Positions 1 to 7,155 of a stretch of DNA of 38,399 nucleotides are shown here, one piece after another. Positions within the stretch are counted from its first letter, which is position 1, and each line of letters opens with the position of its first letter. This DNA is from MGBC120314 sp051877855. Its GTDB lineage: Bacteria; Bacillota; Clostridia; Lachnospirales; Lachnospiraceae. Position numbers and translations under genes: made by a program. Under the pieces are notes generated by a model. The model saw nothing but the letters and a program-made list of their open reading frames with translations. It made no database searches and was not told where the DNA came from. The stretch covers positions 1 to 38,399 of the forward strand of contig JBJEJH010000025.1 of NCBI GenBank assembly GCA_051877855.1, written 5' to 3'.

Positions 1-94
1 GACTGATCACCGCAGCTGCACTCATTCCGGCAAATCCCGTTCCAAGACCGGCTCCTATCCCTGCAATAAAACAAATCAAAAACTTATATAGCAT
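1..94 (-). CDS. TauE/SafE (TSUP) family permease, N-terminal fragment
   Basis: The ATG at 94 opens a frame that runs off the left edge. About 31 residues are visible, beginning MLYKFLICFIAGIGAGLGTG and continuing FAGMSAAAVIS. This Gly/Ala-rich first membrane helix is typical of TauE/SafE (TSUP) permeases, which export sulfite, sulfonates or other small anions across the cytoplasmic membrane. The substrate cannot be told from this piece. An AGGAG lies 12 nt upstream and overlaps the stop codon of the preceding nitroreductase frame, so the two were probably one transcript. The family call rests on a short segment only. Confidence 0.6.
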   Translation of the reverse strand, partial: MLYKFLICFIAGIGAGLGTGFAGMSAAAVIS

Positions 95-109
95 CGTTTC
101 TCATTACTC

Positions 110-768
110 CTATACAAAGTTTTCTTTTCCGGCACCAAGCTCAAAATGATATTTTGTAATCCCTAAATCAATTTTAGTGTAAAATCCATTTCCACACACA
201 GCAGATACTTTATTACCATCTAATATAAATTTATACTTTTGTTGGTTCATTGCCGTAGGAGCAAGAAGAGATGCTTCTACTCCTTTCTTAAACCATTCCG
301 GTACATTTCCAGTTGCTCTACTCACTTCTTCAACCGCTTTGGAAGGATGTGCTGTTCCATTGGTATTCCCATAACCGATTGCAATCACAAGACAAAGTTT
401 TTCTCCCTGCTTTACCGCAAAAGCACCTTTTATTTTGCTATAGGTTAAAGCCACCCAACAGGTATTCAAACCTAGCTGCTGCGCAAACAGTACTAATTTC
501 TCCCCATAATATCCAACTTTCTCCTCCAAATCTTTTCCTTTTGGTCCAACCATTGCAATGTAATTGGTTACGCCTGAAAATTTCCCATAGTGTGCCATAA
601 AACCATCAAATGCCTTTGGCTCATTGCAGACAAGCTGCATGCATAAACCACTCTCTTCGTTACATTCCTTGATTTTTTGTTCCAGTTTTTCCTTCACTTC
701 CCTTCAATTTTCTTATCCGTGTAGGAACGGACAGAATGTCTCTGCTCCATAGCTTCATATAAATCCAT
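110..768 (-). pseudogene. Nitroreductase-family protein, frameshifted near the N-terminus
   Basis: An intact start sits at 768 behind a GGAGG (spacing 9). It encodes MDLYEAMEQRHSVRSYTDKK then IEGK before a TGA at 696-694. This is the classic N-terminus of FMN-dependent nitroreductases, with the RHSVRSY flavin-phosphate motif. The rest of the family sequence (KEKLEQKIKEC to the stop at 110) continues in the next frame from a GTG at 697. Restoring one G in the GGG run at 700-702 would join both halves into a protein of about 219 residues. The second half retains YYGEKLVLFAQQLGLNTCWV and LAPTAMNQQ, both typical of the family. Without the first half the FMN site is incomplete, so the gene is probably inactive, unless the shift is a sequencing error or is bypassed in translation. 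Confidence 0.8.
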
Positions 769-785
769 CTTCTGATACCTCCGTT

Positions 786-1571
786 TTATAATTCTATTAC
801 TGGCTGTCTCACGTCCGAATCATGTGTAGCCAGAATTGCGATACAATTCTCATCCCGGCTGAATCTTCTAAGCTTCTTCAATGATTGCAAGGCTTTTTCC
901 TTGTTCCACATCACACCCGGGAGTACCTGTTTTTCCCATGATTCCCTGCAATAACCGCTGTCTCCTGCAAGGATTACATACTTATTATCTTGTACTACCT
1001 TAACAGCTGTCATACCTTCTGAATGTCCCGGCATGGGAAGAAGAAGAATACTCCCGTCTCCAAACAAATCCACCTCATGATTTGGAAATGTCTCTATATC
1101 AATTCCTTTCCATAACCGTTTTACGTACCGGAACTGAAACTTCTGACAGGCATTCCACTCCGCTTCACTGGTCATCAAATGTTTTGCTTCTTTTACAAGC
1201 TGCAGTCCTCCTGCATGATCGATATCCATGTGTGTCAGAATACAATAATCGATATCCTTCGGCTCATAACCCAGTTTTTTCATATGCTCCGTCACTGCCT
1301 GTCCCTTGGGAAGCATTCCCGGTGATGCAAAATAGTTTGCAAAACCTTCATACCTTCTGGCATTTTCCCGAATAGCCGTATCCCATCCAGTATCCACAAG
1401 AACAAGTCCTTTAGGATGCTCGATCAGATATGCTGTAACAGGAACTTCAATCTTGTGTTTTTTCCCTCTTGCAATGCCCGTATAAGCAAACGGATTTTTC
1501 GATTTGTTTGCCAAAGGAAGTGCTTCATCCACCACCGTCGCACCACATCTGAAAATATGAATTCTTATCAA
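786..1571 (-). CDS. MBL-fold metallo-hydrolase, AHL-lactonase-like
   Basis: This 261-residue protein has the metallo-beta-lactamase fold of the N-acyl-homoserine lactonase-like group. Metal-ligand motifs are visible: VDTGWD near 59-64, THMDIDHAGG at 113-122, PGHSEG with His183, AGDSGY with Asp204, and ATHD with His250. The usual HxHxDH is HxDxDH here (His114, Asp116, Asp118, His119). It is probably a soluble hydrolase of a small ester or lactone; the substrate is unknown and quorum quenching is not shown. It starts inside the end of the upstream ArsR gene with a 4-nt overlap, so the two are co-transcribed and the regulator probably controls it. No signal peptide is seen. Confidence 0.8.
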   Translation of the reverse strand: MIRIHIFRCGATVVDEALPLANKSKNPFAYTGIARGKKHKIEVPVTAYLIEHPKGLVLVDTGWDTAIRENARRYEGFANYFASPGMLPKGQAVTEHMKKLGYEPKDIDYCILTHMDIDHAGGLQLVKEAKHLMTSEAEWNACQKFQFRYVKRLWKGIDIETFPNHEVDLFGDGSILLLPMPGHSEGMTAVKVVQDNKYVILAGDSGYCRESWEKQVLPGVMWNKEKALQSLKKLRRFSRDENCIAILATHDSDVRQPVIEL

Positions 1572-1924
1572 GACTCTCCTCCCCTCCTATCCGGCGCATT
1601 CTTTAAGATTGTCCGTACATCCTCAAACAACCTGCAAAGACGTTCAATCTCATTATCATCCATGTCCAGATAATAATAATTCTTTGTTCCTTCTTTTCTA
1701 ACCTTCACAAGCCCTGCGGTCTTTAATATCTGCATATGATGAGATACTGCCGGTCTTGATAAACTCGTTTTCTTGGTAATGTCTACCACCCGATTACCGC
1801 TACATTCTCCCTCAAGCATCATCATTAGGATATGCTGCCTTGTCTCGTCTCCTATAGCAATAAGAGCTTTCTGGCAATCCTTAAATTCCTGCTCCAGTCT
1901 TAATATGTCATTCTTGGTATTCAT
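1568..1924 (-). CDS. ArsR/SmtB-family winged-helix transcriptional regulator
   Basis: This is a 118-residue ArsR-type repressor. The core holds IGDETRQHILMMMLEGE (about 23-39) and the recognition helix segment SLSRPAVSHHMQILKTAGLV (about 54-73), followed by a wing, KVRKEGTKNYYYLD. The Cys in GECSGN is not part of a clear ELCVCDL-type metal motif, so the effector is not evident and need not be a metal. The gene overlaps the downstream MBL hydrolase by 4 nt, a normal arrangement for a regulator and its target. An extended -10 promoter and a palindrome sit just upstream, consistent with autoregulation. Confidence 0.9.
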   Translation of the reverse strand: MNTKNDILRLEQEFKDCQKALIAIGDETRQHILMMMLEGECSGNRVVDITKKTSLSRPAVSHHMQILKTAGLVKVRKEGTKNYYYLDMDDNEIERLCRLFEDVRTILKNAPDRRGGES

Positions 1925-1937
1925 AAGCTAACCTCTT

Positions 1938-1964
1938 TCTGTTTAAATGCTTGAACAGATTATA
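1938..1964 (-). promoter_or_regulatory. Extended -10 promoter and palindromic operator of the arsR-MBL operon
   Basis: On the minus strand an extended -10 box (TGTTATAAT, hexamer 1964-1959) is directly followed by an inverted repeat, TCTGTT and AACAGA, with 10 nt between arms (1938-1959). The predicted transcription start falls inside the repeat. This is a good position for a repressor, so it is proposed as the operator of the ArsR-type protein just downstream. No convincing -35 box is seen, as is usual for extended -10 promoters. The repressor-operator link is inference. Confidence 0.5.
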
Positions 1965-2016
1965 ACACATAAACTCCAAAAGAGATTATCTGTAAAGAAA
2001 ATCGAGACAGACTTAC

Positions 2017-2181
2017 CTATCTTGCTTCTGTTATCTGCACATTGGAAATCTGCCCCATCTGCTTCTCTAACCATTCCATATCCTATTTCGTTTCCTACAA
2101 TCTCACTTTTACCATGTCGCCATCTCCATGTCCTTCCGGATAGATGACCATATATTCTGCACTTAACGCTGTGTTTCTCAA
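2017..2181 (-). pseudogene. Small ORF interrupted by two amber codons
   Basis: A strong AGGAGG precedes a TTG at 2181 by 9 nt. The frame reads MRNTALSAEYMVIYPEGHGD then GDMVKVRL, meets TAG at 2097, reads ETK, meets TAG at 2085, and goes on as DMEWLEKQMGQISNVQITEA-R to a third TAG at 2019. Both internal stops are one transition away from CAG. The residues on either side look like ordinary protein, so a gene of about 52 codons with two nonsense mutations is the simplest reading. No family was recognised. It lies after the lysS terminator and before the arsR promoter. Confidence 0.35.
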
Positions 2182-2225
2182 TCGGGTATTCCTCCTTCCT
2201 CTGTGTATTTCTACTCCATATCACA

Positions 2226-2272
2226 AAATAAAAAAGGACCTTCCTTCAGATAATTTTCTAAAGGAAAGTCCT
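2226..2272 (-). terminator. Rho-independent terminator of greA-lysS
   Basis: Minus-strand hairpin with arms GGACTTTCCTT and AAGGAAGGTCC and a 15-nt loop, followed by TTTTTTATTTT. It begins 18 nt after the lysS stop. Confidence 0.9.
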
Positions 2273-2289
2273 TGATTTTACTGGGTCTT

Positions 2290-3906
2290 TTACTTATCTA
2301 ATGACTTCATTGTCGGGAACAACAACACATCCCTGATTGCCGGGCTATCAGTAAGCAGCATCACCAGACGATCGATACCGTATCCGATACCGCCCGTTGG
2401 TGGCATACCAACTTCCAGGGCATTTAAGAAATCCTCGTCCGTGTGCTGTGCTTCATCATCACCTGCTGCAGCGTTAGCATCCTGCTGTGCAAAACGTTCT
2501 CTCTGGTCGATCGGATCGTTAAGCTCGGAATATGCGTTACACATTTCCCAAGTATTGATGAATAACTCGAAACGTTCTACCTTCGTTGGGTCCGAAGGCT
2601 TCTTCTTGGTAAGGGGACTGATTGCAAGAGGATGATCCATGATAAATGTAGGCTGGATGAGTTCCTTCTCACAGTACTCTTCGAAGAAGAGGTTAACGAT
2701 GTCGCCCTTGGTATGACGAGCCTCGAATTCGATGCCCCGCTCCTTGGCAAGTGCTTTCGCCTCTTCATCCGTTGCTACCGTATCAAAATCAACGCCGGCA
2801 TACTTCTTGATTGCCTCGTTCATGGTAAGACGTTCAAATGGCTTACCAAGGTCAATTTCGATGCCGTTGTAGGTAATCTTCGTTGTGCCGCATACCGTCT
2901 CGGCAAGGTAACGGAACATAGACTCTGTAAGTTCCATCATTCCCTCATAATCGGTATATGCCTGATATAATTCCATCAATGTAAATTCCGGGTTGTGTCT
3001 TGTATCAACACCCTCATTACGATATACACGACCGATTTCATAAACACGCTCAAGTCCACCTACGATCAATCTCTTCAAGTATAACTCAAGAGAGATACGA
3101 AGCTTAACATCCTCATCCAGGGCATTGTAATGTGTCTCAAATGGTCTTGCCGCTGCACCGCCTGCATTGGATACCAGTGTAGGGGTCTCAACTTCCATAA
3201 AATCACGACCTGCAAGGAAATTACGGATTTCCTTGAGAATCTTAGAACGTTTGATAAATGTATCCTTAACTTCCGGATTCATGATAAGATCAACATATCT
3301 CTGACGATATCTTGTATCGGTATCCGTAAGTCCGTGGAACTTCTCCGGAAGCACCTGAAGACTCTTGGTAAGAAGTGTGATTGTCTCTGCATGAACCGAG
3401 ATCTCCCCGGTCTTTGTGCGGAATACAAATCCCTTAATACCATAAATATCACCAAGGTCAGACTTCTTAAAATCTGCGTAATCCTCTTCTCCCACACTAT
3501 CCCTTGCAACATAAGTCTGGATATTGCCCTTAAGATCCTGAATATTGCAGAATGACGCCTTACCCATAACACGCTTGAACATCATACGTCCTGCAAGGCT
3601 TACCTGAATTGGATGGGCATCCATGATTGCACGACGCTCATTGTAATCATCACTGATTACTTTTCTTGCATCCTCTTCCGAAAGTCCGGTAACATCCGGC
3701 ACTGCACGATTTCCAAGAAGCTCCTTCTCAAGCTCCTCATACTGTGCCTTTGCATCTGTAGAATGATGTGTAACATCATACTTTGTTATCTGAAACGGAT
3801 CTCTCCCTCTGCTCTGAAGATCCGCCAGCTTTTCACGACGAATTCTCGCCTGTTCGCTTATATCCACCTGTGGCGCATTGTTCTGATTATTATTCTGCTC
3901 TGCCAC
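2290..3906 (-). CDS. lysS: Lysyl-tRNA synthetase, class II
   Basis: This cytoplasmic enzyme charges tRNA-Lys with lysine using ATP. The 538-residue protein has an N-terminal OB-fold anticodon-binding domain (VSLAGRMMFKRVMGKASF), class II motif 1 (FMEVETPTLV), motif 2 (YEIGRVYRNEGVDTRHNPEF) and motif 3 (GGIGYGIDRLVMLL). The start is taken as the GTG at 3906, giving MAEQNNNQNN, because AAGGAG lies 8 nt upstream. A longer reading from 3960 would overlap greA and lacks such a site. It lies 31 nt after greA and shares its promoter. Gln/Asn-rich residues after the start are typical of clostridial LysS. Confidence 0.97.
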   Translation of the reverse strand: MAEQNNNQNNAPQVDISEQARIRREKLADLQSRGRDPFQITKYDVTHHSTDAKAQYEELEKELLGNRAVPDVTGLSEEDARKVISDDYNERRAIMDAHPIQVSLAGRMMFKRVMGKASFCNIQDLKGNIQTYVARDSVGEEDYADFKKSDLGDIYGIKGFVFRTKTGEISVHAETITLLTKSLQVLPEKFHGLTDTDTRYRQRYVDLIMNPEVKDTFIKRSKILKEIRNFLAGRDFMEVETPTLVSNAGGAAARPFETHYNALDEDVKLRISLELYLKRLIVGGLERVYEIGRVYRNEGVDTRHNPEFTLMELYQAYTDYEGMMELTESMFRYLAETVCGTTKITYNGIEIDLGKPFERLTMNEAIKKYAGVDFDTVATDEEAKALAKERGIEFEARHTKGDIVNLFFEEYCEKELIQPTFIMDHPLAISPLTKKKPSDPTKVERFELFINTWEMCNAYSELNDPIDQRERFAQQDANAAAGDDEAQHTDEDFLNALEVGMPPTGGIGYGIDRLVMLLTDSPAIRDVLLFPTMKSLDK

Positions 3907-3937
3907 CTTATTCACTCCTTCTGTCTGACTTAGTAAA

Positions 3938-4444
3938 TTAGTTTGCCTTCTGAATTGCAAGCACCTTATATTCCATCACACCGGCCTGAGTCTCAACTGA
4001 AATCTCATCTCCGACCTTTTTTCCCATCAAAGCGGCACCAACCGGTGACTCATTGGAAATTTTATTCTGAAGACTGTTCGCTTCGGTAGAACCTACAATC
4101 TTAAATTCAATCTCCTCATCAAATTCAACATCATATACCTTAACAGCACAACCAACGTTAATCTTGCTGAAATCCACTTCTTCATCAACTACAACTTCTG
4201 CATTCTTGAGGAGTTTCTCCAACTCTTCAATTCTTGCTTCGGTATCTCTCTGTTCATCCTTTGCAGCATCATACTCAGCATTTTCCGAAAGATCACCCTG
4301 TTCTCTGGCTTCCTTGATCTTCTCAGAGATTTCCTTTCTCTTTACTTCCTTAAGATTCTGAAGCTCATCCTCTAACTTCTTTAAACCAGCATATGTCATG
4401 ATATTTTTCTTTTCTGCTGTTGCATTTTTCTTATCTGCTGCCAT
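3938..4444 (-). CDS. greA: Transcription elongation factor GreA
   Basis: GreA enters the secondary channel of stalled RNA polymerase and stimulates cleavage of the backtracked transcript. The 168-residue protein has the N-terminal coiled coil, with the acidic tip AREQGDLSENAEYDAAKDEQ that carries the catalytic Asp and Glu, and the C-terminal FKBP-like domain (NESPVGAALMGKKVGDEI). The ATG at 4444 is chosen over a start at 4516 because AGAAGGGAG stands 10 nt before it and the extra residues do not resemble GreA. A short Lys/Ala-rich extension (MAADKKNATAEKKN) precedes the core. It is the first gene of a greA-lysS pair. Confidence 0.96.
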   Translation of the reverse strand: MAADKKNATAEKKNIMTYAGLKKLEDELQNLKEVKRKEISEKIKEAREQGDLSENAEYDAAKDEQRDTEARIEELEKLLKNAEVVVDEEVDFSKINVGCAVKVYDVEFDEEIEFKIVGSTEANSLQNKISNESPVGAALMGKKVGDEISVETQAGVMEYKVLAIQKAN

Positions 4445-4527
4445 AAATGTACTCCCTTCTGGAACTTTCCATAAAACTAATCCGTTCATGTATCTGACCC
4501 AAAAGCACAGATACACATCGTCACAAT

Positions 4528-4556
4528 ATTATACAATACGCATTTTCCTATGTCAA
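4528..4556 (-). promoter_or_regulatory. greA: Consensus sigma-A promoter of greA-lysS
   Basis: Minus strand: TTGACA (4556-4551), 17-nt spacer, TATAAT (4533-4528), with both hexamers perfect. The -35 directly abuts the stop codon of dusB (4559-4557). Expected start is near 4521, leaving a leader of about 77 nt before greA. Confidence 0.9.
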
Positions 4557-5507
4557 TTACATTTCTTCTACCAATTTTCTAAGCTCATCAAAGCTCTCCA
4601 CATAATTAATCTTGTTGCGAAGTGCCGCTGAATTCGGATAACCTGCCGTATACCACGCAAAATGTTTACGCATCTCCCGGATACCAATATGCTCTCCCTT
4701 CACCTTTAGTTGAAGATCGGCATGACGTAAAATCATGTGTTTCACCTCTTCAAGATCCGGCTCCGGAAGCATTTCACCGGTCTCCATATAATGGCGTATC
4801 CGGCTGAATATCCATGGATTACCACGACTTCCCCGTCCGATCATAACACCATCACACCCCGTATGTTTCATCATGCGAAGAACATCCTCCGCACTCTTTA
4901 CGTCTCCGTTTCCAATAACCGGAATGCGAACCGCTTCCTTGACCTTTGCGATAATATCCCAATCCGCCTGACCGGAGTAAAATTGCTCTCGGGTCCGCCC
5001 ATGCACCGCAATAGCCGCAGCGCCGTTTTCCTCGGCAATCCTGGCAATTTCCACTGCATTGACATGGTTCTCATCAAATCCCTTACGGATTTTGATGGTT
5101 AATGGCTTTTGGATGGCAGAAGACATTTTCTTAACAATTTCACCCACCAGCTTCGGTTCAAGCATCAGCGCCGATCCCTCATGATTATTTACCACCTTGG
5201 GCACCGGACAACCCATATTCACATCGATGATATCAAATGGGCGATCCTCCACCTGATGCGCAATCTGTGCCATAATATCCGGATCCGATCCAAAAAGCTG
5301 CAACGCAATCGGATGCTCCTTCGGAACCACCTGCATTAGCTCTTCCGTATTCTTGTTCTTGTAAAGGATTGCCTTGGCACTTACCATCTCGGTATACAAA
5401 AGACCGCAGCCTTCTTCCTTACATAACAAACGAAATGGCAGGTCCGTTACACCTGCCATAGGAGCCAATATTAAATTATTATCTATCTGAACATTTCCGA
5501 TCTTCAT
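4557..5507 (-). CDS. dusB: tRNA-dihydrouridine synthase, DusB type
   Basis: This FMN enzyme reduces specific uridines of tRNA to dihydrouridine. The 316-residue TIM-barrel protein begins with the DusB-like NNLILAPMAGVTDLPFRLLC. It has the catalytic-cysteine segment VNMGCPVPKVVNNHEGSAL, the FMN-phosphate segment IPVIGNGDVKSAEDVLRMM with CDGVMIGRGSRGNPW, and the helical tRNA-binding tail (MRKHFAWYTAGYPNSAALR). It is last in the series argF, small membrane protein, birA, conserved hypothetical, dusB. Its stop codon directly precedes the greA promoter, and no terminator is seen between, so some read-through into greA is likely. Confidence 0.95.
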   Translation of the reverse strand: MKIGNVQIDNNLILAPMAGVTDLPFRLLCKEEGCGLLYTEMVSAKAILYKNKNTEELMQVVPKEHPIALQLFGSDPDIMAQIAHQVEDRPFDIIDVNMGCPVPKVVNNHEGSALMLEPKLVGEIVKKMSSAIQKPLTIKIRKGFDENHVNAVEIARIAEENGAAAIAVHGRTREQFYSGQADWDIIAKVKEAVRIPVIGNGDVKSAEDVLRMMKHTGCDGVMIGRGSRGNPWIFSRIRHYMETGEMLPEPDLEEVKHMILRHADLQLKVKGEHIGIREMRKHFAWYTAGYPNSAALRNKINYVESFDELRKLVEEM

Positions 5508-5536
5508 ATCAATATCTTTTCCTCATTAAAATAAAC

Positions 5537-5875
5537 TTATTCGATGCTGGCTCCAAGGAACATCACCCGATAAAATAATTCCAACGATTCCAATAATTCT
5601 CTCTTTTCCATCTGCATCTGCCGGATCTTGAGTCCGCTTCCAATCTCATCGTACAGAAGATCTTCCTCGTCTGCCTCGGTCCGAAAAAGAAGGGTTCCAT
5701 CCTCGTCATACTCCATCGTCAATATTCCGCCGATGTCCTCTGTAAATAACACACACATAATTTTCAGTTCATCCTTAATTCCATCCGGAATACGGTCGAA
5801 CTTTGGATTAAAATAATACTTCTGTTCATACGCATTTGATACGCACAATACACTTTCTTCATTATACATAGCCAT
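5537..5875 (-). CDS. Conserved hypothetical protein of clostridia (DUF6145-like)
   Basis: A protein of about 112 residues beginning MAMYNEESVLCVSNAYEQKY. It is acidic, with a run EADEEDLLYDEIGSG and a C-terminal helix KRELLESLELFYRVMFLGAS. It has no signal peptide or membrane helix, so it is likely cytoplasmic. From memory it resembles the small clostridial DUF6145 proteins often found next to birA or dusB; this is not verified and no function is known. The start at 5875 (or 5869) is preferred over 5941 because the upstream residues lie within birA and have no ribosome site, whereas GAGGG precedes 5875. It overlaps the end of birA by about 14 nt, implying translational coupling. Confidence 0.7.
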   Translation of the reverse strand: MAMYNEESVLCVSNAYEQKYYFNPKFDRIPDGIKDELKIMCVLFTEDIGGILTMEYDEDGTLLFRTEADEEDLLYDEIGSGLKIRQMQMEKRELLESLELFYRVMFLGASIE

Positions 5876-6848
5876 ATATCCCTCGCACTGACACTTCTCC
5901 TGAACGGACAATGTGTTCCTGTCCGTCATCTCCCATGACAATTAATTCGCCCATCTCATTGATGCCTTTGGCAACACCCGTATATTCGTTATTCGTTTCA
6001 ATGATTCGAACCTCTTTACCGTTATTCGCCAGGTTCTTATTATACTCTTCCATAATTTGGCACAGATCTTCTGTCTGTAGGAATAAATCATAATACTCTT
6101 CAAAGGCTTTTCCGAATTTTGCGATGATATTGCTTCGGTTTACAGTATGTCCCATCTCAATCTGAAGTGAAGTTGCCACCGGGCGGATCTCCTCCGGGAA
6201 CTCCTTCGTATTAACATTAAACCCGATTCCGATAACCACATAATGAACCCAGTCCACCTCGGCATTCATTTCTGTTAGCATTCCACATACTTTTCTTCCA
6301 TGAACCACAATATCATTGGGCCATTTTATCAAGGTTTCCAGTCCCGTCTCCTGATAAATTGCTTTTCTGGCTGCCATCGCTGCAACCAATGTAAGCATGG
6401 AGGCATTTCCCGGGGCAATTTCCGGCCGCAGAAGATACGACATCCATATTCCGCTGCTCTTCGGAGAGGACCAGCTTCTGCCTCTTCTTCCCCGTCCTGC
6501 GGTCTGAATCTCAGCAATCGCTAAGGTTCCGGCCGGAGCACCATTTTCTGCTTCTTTCTTGATCACATTGTTGGTGGAATCCACTTCTTCAAAAAACAAC
6601 AGATTTCTCCCCCAACTCTTGGTGTCAAGCTTTGGTGCCACAGTCTGTTCATCCACAAGATCCGGACAGTTCTTAAGGCAGTAACCCTTATTGGTCACTG
6701 CATCAATTTCATATCCATCTTTCTTCAATTGGTTTATCGCCTTCCAGATAGCGGTTCTCGACACATCTAACTGTTCGCACAGATGCTGCCCGGATACAAA
6801 CCCATCCGCATCTTTTAATATTTTTAATATTTTTTCTTTCATTACCAT
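5862..6848 (-). CDS. birA: Bifunctional biotin-protein ligase and biotin repressor BirA
   Basis: This enzyme makes biotinyl-AMP, transfers biotin to carboxylase subunits, and in this two-domain form represses biotin genes. The N-terminal winged helix is clear (FVSGQHLCEQLDVSRTAIWK, then AINQLKKDGYEI). The catalytic domain has the VDSTNN segment, the GRGRRGRSWSS biotin/AMP loop, LIKWPNDI, and GIGFNVNT, followed by a C-terminal SH3-like domain. The ATG at 6848 is chosen since GTAGGTG lies just before it and it follows the stop of the upstream gene closely; 6842 is an alternative. No biotin biosynthesis or transport genes lie in the window, so its operator targets are elsewhere. Confidence 0.95.
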   Translation of the reverse strand: MVMKEKILKILKDADGFVSGQHLCEQLDVSRTAIWKAINQLKKDGYEIDAVTNKGYCLKNCPDLVDEQTVAPKLDTKSWGRNLLFFEEVDSTNNVIKKEAENGAPAGTLAIAEIQTAGRGRRGRSWSSPKSSGIWMSYLLRPEIAPGNASMLTLVAAMAARKAIYQETGLETLIKWPNDIVVHGRKVCGMLTEMNAEVDWVHYVVIGIGFNVNTKEFPEEIRPVATSLQIEMGHTVNRSNIIAKFGKAFEEYYDLFLQTEDLCQIMEEYNKNLANNGKEVRIIETNNEYTGVAKGINEMGELIVMGDDGQEHIVRSGEVSVRGIYGYV

Positions 6849-6856
6849 GAAGACAC

Positions 6857-7141
6857 CTACCACAAAACCTTGGCACTCACATAGGATAATACCAATAAGG
6901 CAAGACAAATTCCTGCCAACAGAACTGCCTTTTTCCCCTGAAACTTAAAATAACTCTTCACCACATGCAATCCGTTGATTCCCGCTCCGCAGAAAAACAC
7001 CACCGGAAGCAGGATATCACACTGTTGCGGCATCAAAAAAATGACCGTGGTCATGACTAGCATGACCACGCCCAAAATAATATTGATCCAATCGATTACA
7101 ATTTTTGCTCTACGGTAAGCACCATTGGATGCTGTAAACAT
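6857..7141 (-). CDS. Small membrane protein of unknown function
   Basis: A 94-residue protein with three likely membrane helices: IINIILGVVMLVMTTVIFLM-type (about 19-37), ILLPVVFFCGAGINGLHVV (about 43-61) and AVLLAGICLALLVLSYVSA (about 72-90). The N-terminus is short and basic (YRRAK). Between helices 2 and 3 lies a basic loop, KSYFKFQGKK. No family was recognised with confidence. It sits 14 nt after argF, with AGAAAGAGAG before its ATG, and its stop is within the ribosome site of birA, so it is co-expressed with both. Nothing in the sequence points to a particular activity. Confidence 0.75.
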   Translation of the reverse strand: MFTASNGAYRRAKIVIDWINIILGVVMLVMTTVIFLMPQQCDILLPVVFFCGAGINGLHVVKSYFKFQGKKAVLLAGICLALLVLSYVSAKVLW

Positions 7142-7155
7142 TCTATACTCTCTTT

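Noticed and set aside
2017..2181. Pyrrolysine coding at the TAG codons.
   Set aside because: No pyl genes, no methylamine methyltransferase similarity, and both TAGs are simply explained as mutated CAG.
1943..2224. 93-residue minus-strand ORF from 2224.
   Set aside because: It is out of frame with the ribosome-site-supported reading, rich in Trp and Arg, and unlike any protein family.
3907..3960. Upstream start of lysS at 3960.
   Set aside because: It would overlap greA and has no ribosome site, whereas the GTG at 3906 does.
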